Below are positions 61,935 through 64,000 of a stretch of DNA of 64,000 bases, one piece after another (position 1 is the stretch's first letter; each line of letters starts with the position of its first letter). This stretch comes from Triplophysa rosa (taxonomy: Eukaryota; Chordata; Actinopteri; Cypriniformes; Nemacheilidae), in contig NC_079898.1 in the NCBI RefSeq assembly GCF_024868665.1, forward strand, positions 6,024,096-6,088,095, read 5' to 3'. A program made the position numbers and the translations under genes. The notes below the pieces were generated by a model. The model was not told the origin of the DNA, searched no databases, and worked only from the letters and a program-made list of their open reading frames with translations.

Positions 61935-62440
61935 CTCTGGAGTGAAACCCGGCCGAGGGAACGCAAGCGCTGCGGGCGAACCGACTGAGAGTGTTAGAGG
62001 AAAGGGAGGGGAATAGGAAGGGCTGTTGGGCTGGGCTAATATTTCATACACACACACACTCGAGCACACGACAAATGTTTAAAACGAAAGCTCGCATTAC
62101 TTCCGCATTCGATGCAAGGCTGAGACTACTGCTTTTTAACGAGTGAAACTCTGACACGATTTTTTTGGGTCTTCTATTTCATTTCACACTCTGAAATCGG
62201 CAATATAAGGAAGAATGAATAACCCAGTCGTTGGGAAAACATGAAAGTTGTGTTGTGATTGGTCTAGCGGTTACCTGCTGGCAACGCTTGAACACGTTCC
62301 ATCCAATAAGAAGACGAGCAGTTCACTCGTTGAGTTTGACAACTTGAAAAAAAACTTGAAGACGACGTCAATTATACGCGATTCGACCAATCAGAACGCG
62401 CGGGACGCTCTGGGCACGAGTGTGTATCTGACGTTCACTC
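61935..62440 (-). promoter_or_regulatory. mcu: Presumed mcu 5' UTR and core promoter
   Basis: This is the sequence immediately upstream of the mcu ATG on the minus strand. Positions 61935-62040 are GC-rich and pyrimidine-rich, a plausible 5' UTR. No TATA box is visible at a convincing distance. A CCAAT box on the minus strand (ATTGG on plus, 62258-62262) lies about 320 bp upstream of the ATG, with plus-strand CCAAT at about 62303 and 62389. CRE half-sites occur at 62366-62370 (CGTCA) and 62429-62433 (TGACG). The transcription start is not known. Confidence 0.5.
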
Positions 62441-63527
62441 TTAATGAAAGAGAAATAGTACATAGTTAGTATTTTATTTAACCATACTCCTTCCGATTTA
62501 TAGCATAATGTCACTAATTCATTTGTATTCTAAAATATTCTAATGTGTGTATGTACAGTACCAAGCAGTGTTACATTATTGGAATTAATTAGGAACTACA
62601 GTATTAACAAATACTGCACGAGACGTATTTTGCTATCAAACTGTCTGTACCTCCATGGTACCATAACCGTATTTTTAATAAAGGTTATACATTCTTCAAA
62701 CAATGTACATGAGTAGAAATGCGTCTTTTACCGTCACCTTGACTAGCTAACGCTCCTCTGTGTTACTATGTAATTTATTTCTTTGTCTTGGCAACTGATC
62801 TATCGTGTGCATTATATAATTATATCTCTATTATTAGTTTGTCCTTCAAACAATTCTCTGAAGGTAGGGGATGAGAAAATGTCAATGCACATTCAATACA
62901 GTCTCTCTAGACTTCAAATAATAACAAAAAGCACACAGGAATTCAGTGTACTAATACATGCACCAAAATTGTTTCTCATTTTAGGACAGTTTTAAGTCCA
63001 TCTGTGGGTCTTGTTGTTTGACCTCAAAAAGACAGCAAAACACAATTGATTATTTCAAATATTGTTTTTGCTCAAAGGTTGCATAAGTGGGGTCACACCC
63101 TGTGTAGCTCATATTTGCTACATGTTGCTACACATTACAAAGTCCAACCAATAGACGGTCTTTAGCTGTGTGTGTCTTTAACACAAACGATTCTATACTA
63201 CAACTTCATTGCAATTCAAAAGATCAATCATCTAATTATTTAACCATTGAGCCCAACAATTACTATTATTACGATCTAAATCATCTTTTGGGGGGGATAT
63301 AATTTGTTACTTTTTCAGAGCTTAACTCTGATTTGTTAAATTATGTGTAAAATGACATATTTATATTTAAATTCTATGAAGAGTCATCTGTAAGCAAGCC
63401 ATGTTACTGTAAGTTGTTGTGAGTGTAAATACAATAGCTAGTTGAAGTTTTCAAAACATTGCACTGTTTGTTCAAAGTCTACATGAGCGGGAAGTTGTTA
63501 GGGACTTCAGTATTGTTTTGTGACCTA
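62441..63527. other. Upstream flank of mcu, no gene recognised
   Basis: AT-rich sequence to the right of the presumed promoter. No exon was recognised. Confidence 0.45.
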
Positions 63528-63781
63528 TTTTTGAGTGAATATGGAATGAGAAATGGGGGCGTGGCTTGTTTGACTGGATGTAGAAAATAAATGAAGCTGA
63601 TAGTTGGAGGGGAGGAGTTAGCAGATGACTTGCCCAAACCATCAAACTGAGGTCATCATGAAGGATCCCCATTTCAGAGCGGAAGTACGTTTTCAGATTT
63701 AAGATAAACATTTTTCTTCACCACAAAACTGGTAATGTGAGCTAATGAAATAAACACATTTTGATTTCATCGGGACTGTAA
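63528..63781. mobile_element. Relative of the 19.7-kb MITE
   Basis: It shares GGGCGTGG, GACTGGATGTA-type, GGGGAGGAGTTA and GTTTTCAGATTT blocks in the same order with 19730-19930. It ends GATTTCATCGGGACTGTAAG. It has a single right half, unlike the 19.7-kb copy. It lies upstream of mcu. Confidence 0.65.
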
Positions 63782-64000
63782 GAATCCCAACCAACCAAAC
63801 TGTCTCAACCAAAGTCTTGCGCAGTACTATTCATATCGCCAACCAATGGCAGATTAGAGTAGTCCTTTGAAAAAGCTGTTAATTTTTGCAGTTCCATATA
63901 GAGGCACAGAAATGACACAGCATTTACACATCTGTCAGAACATGCTGATTGTTGTTGTTCTTCGTTAACAATTTCACAGACTGTAGACCATGAGATGCAT

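Larger units (their letters stand above)
61070..62070. other. CpG-rich block (CpG-island-like) around mcu exon 1
   Basis: CpG dinucleotides are scarce through most of the window but dense here, with runs such as CGTCGCGTCGCGGGCG (61085-61100) and many CG steps at 61190-61580 and 61840-61990. The block covers the 5' UTR, exon 1 and about 750 bp of intron 1. Its left 100 bp also resembles the end of a GC-rich MITE, so not all of the CpG density need be promoter-related. Limits are by eye. Confidence 0.65.

Noticed and set aside
61646..61945. 99-residue plus-strand frame over mcu exon 1
   Set aside because: It is antisense to the mcu exon and arises from GC-rich sequence. It lacks any recognisable domain.

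Overview
This is a window of vertebrate nuclear DNA, most likely from a cyprinid-like teleost. It is AT-rich, gene-poor and dense in Tc1, hAT and miniature DNA transposons, SINE sequence and microsatellites. Nothing bacterial or viral was recognised. Most calls rest on what can be read directly: terminal inverted repeats (TIRs), target-site duplications (TSDs), protein motifs and comparison of repeat copies inside the window. No database search was run.

The only host coding sequence I can name is a single exon on the minus strand near the right end (61818-61934). It encodes 39 residues that match the mitochondrial targeting N-terminus of the mitochondrial calcium uniporter pore protein (MCU), and it is followed by a consensus splice donor. 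It sits in a CpG-rich block (about 61.07-62.07 kb), with a presumed promoter to its right. Because mcu is transcribed right to left and no second MCU exon was recognised, positions 1-61817 are best read as the 5' part of a very long first intron, and 62.07-64 kb as upstream flank.

The intron is a record of transposon insertions. From left to right: a MULE-like MITE with a 9-bp TSD (5.27-5.98 kb); two sister MITEs flanked by TTAA (8.37 and 28.06 kb); a (CT)n tract (9.4 kb); long-TIR fold-back elements (12.24 and 16.43 kb); a Tc1 element with an uninterrupted 339-residue DD34E transposase and IR/DR ends (13.05-14.64 kb); a 1-kb long-TIR element (18.2 kb); a hAT element with a perfect 8-bp TSD (25.75-26.98 kb); a 207-bp near-perfect hairpin (31.0 kb); two MITEs sharing one TTAA (31.9-32.4 kb); a 250-bp GTGA tract (38.7 kb); another hAT (39.2-40.15 kb); a nested cluster of hAT, SINE and small MITE next to a second hAT (41.8-44.8 kb); a decayed Tc1 (45.1-46.7 kb); a nested MITE pair (47.9-48.4 kb); a tandem array (50.3 kb); and two copies of an ~0.8-kb element, one inserted inside another MITE (54.7 and 58.05 kb).

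The intact Tc1 transposase is the only other convincing protein. The remaining open frames in the window are short, unsupported or products of simple repeats.
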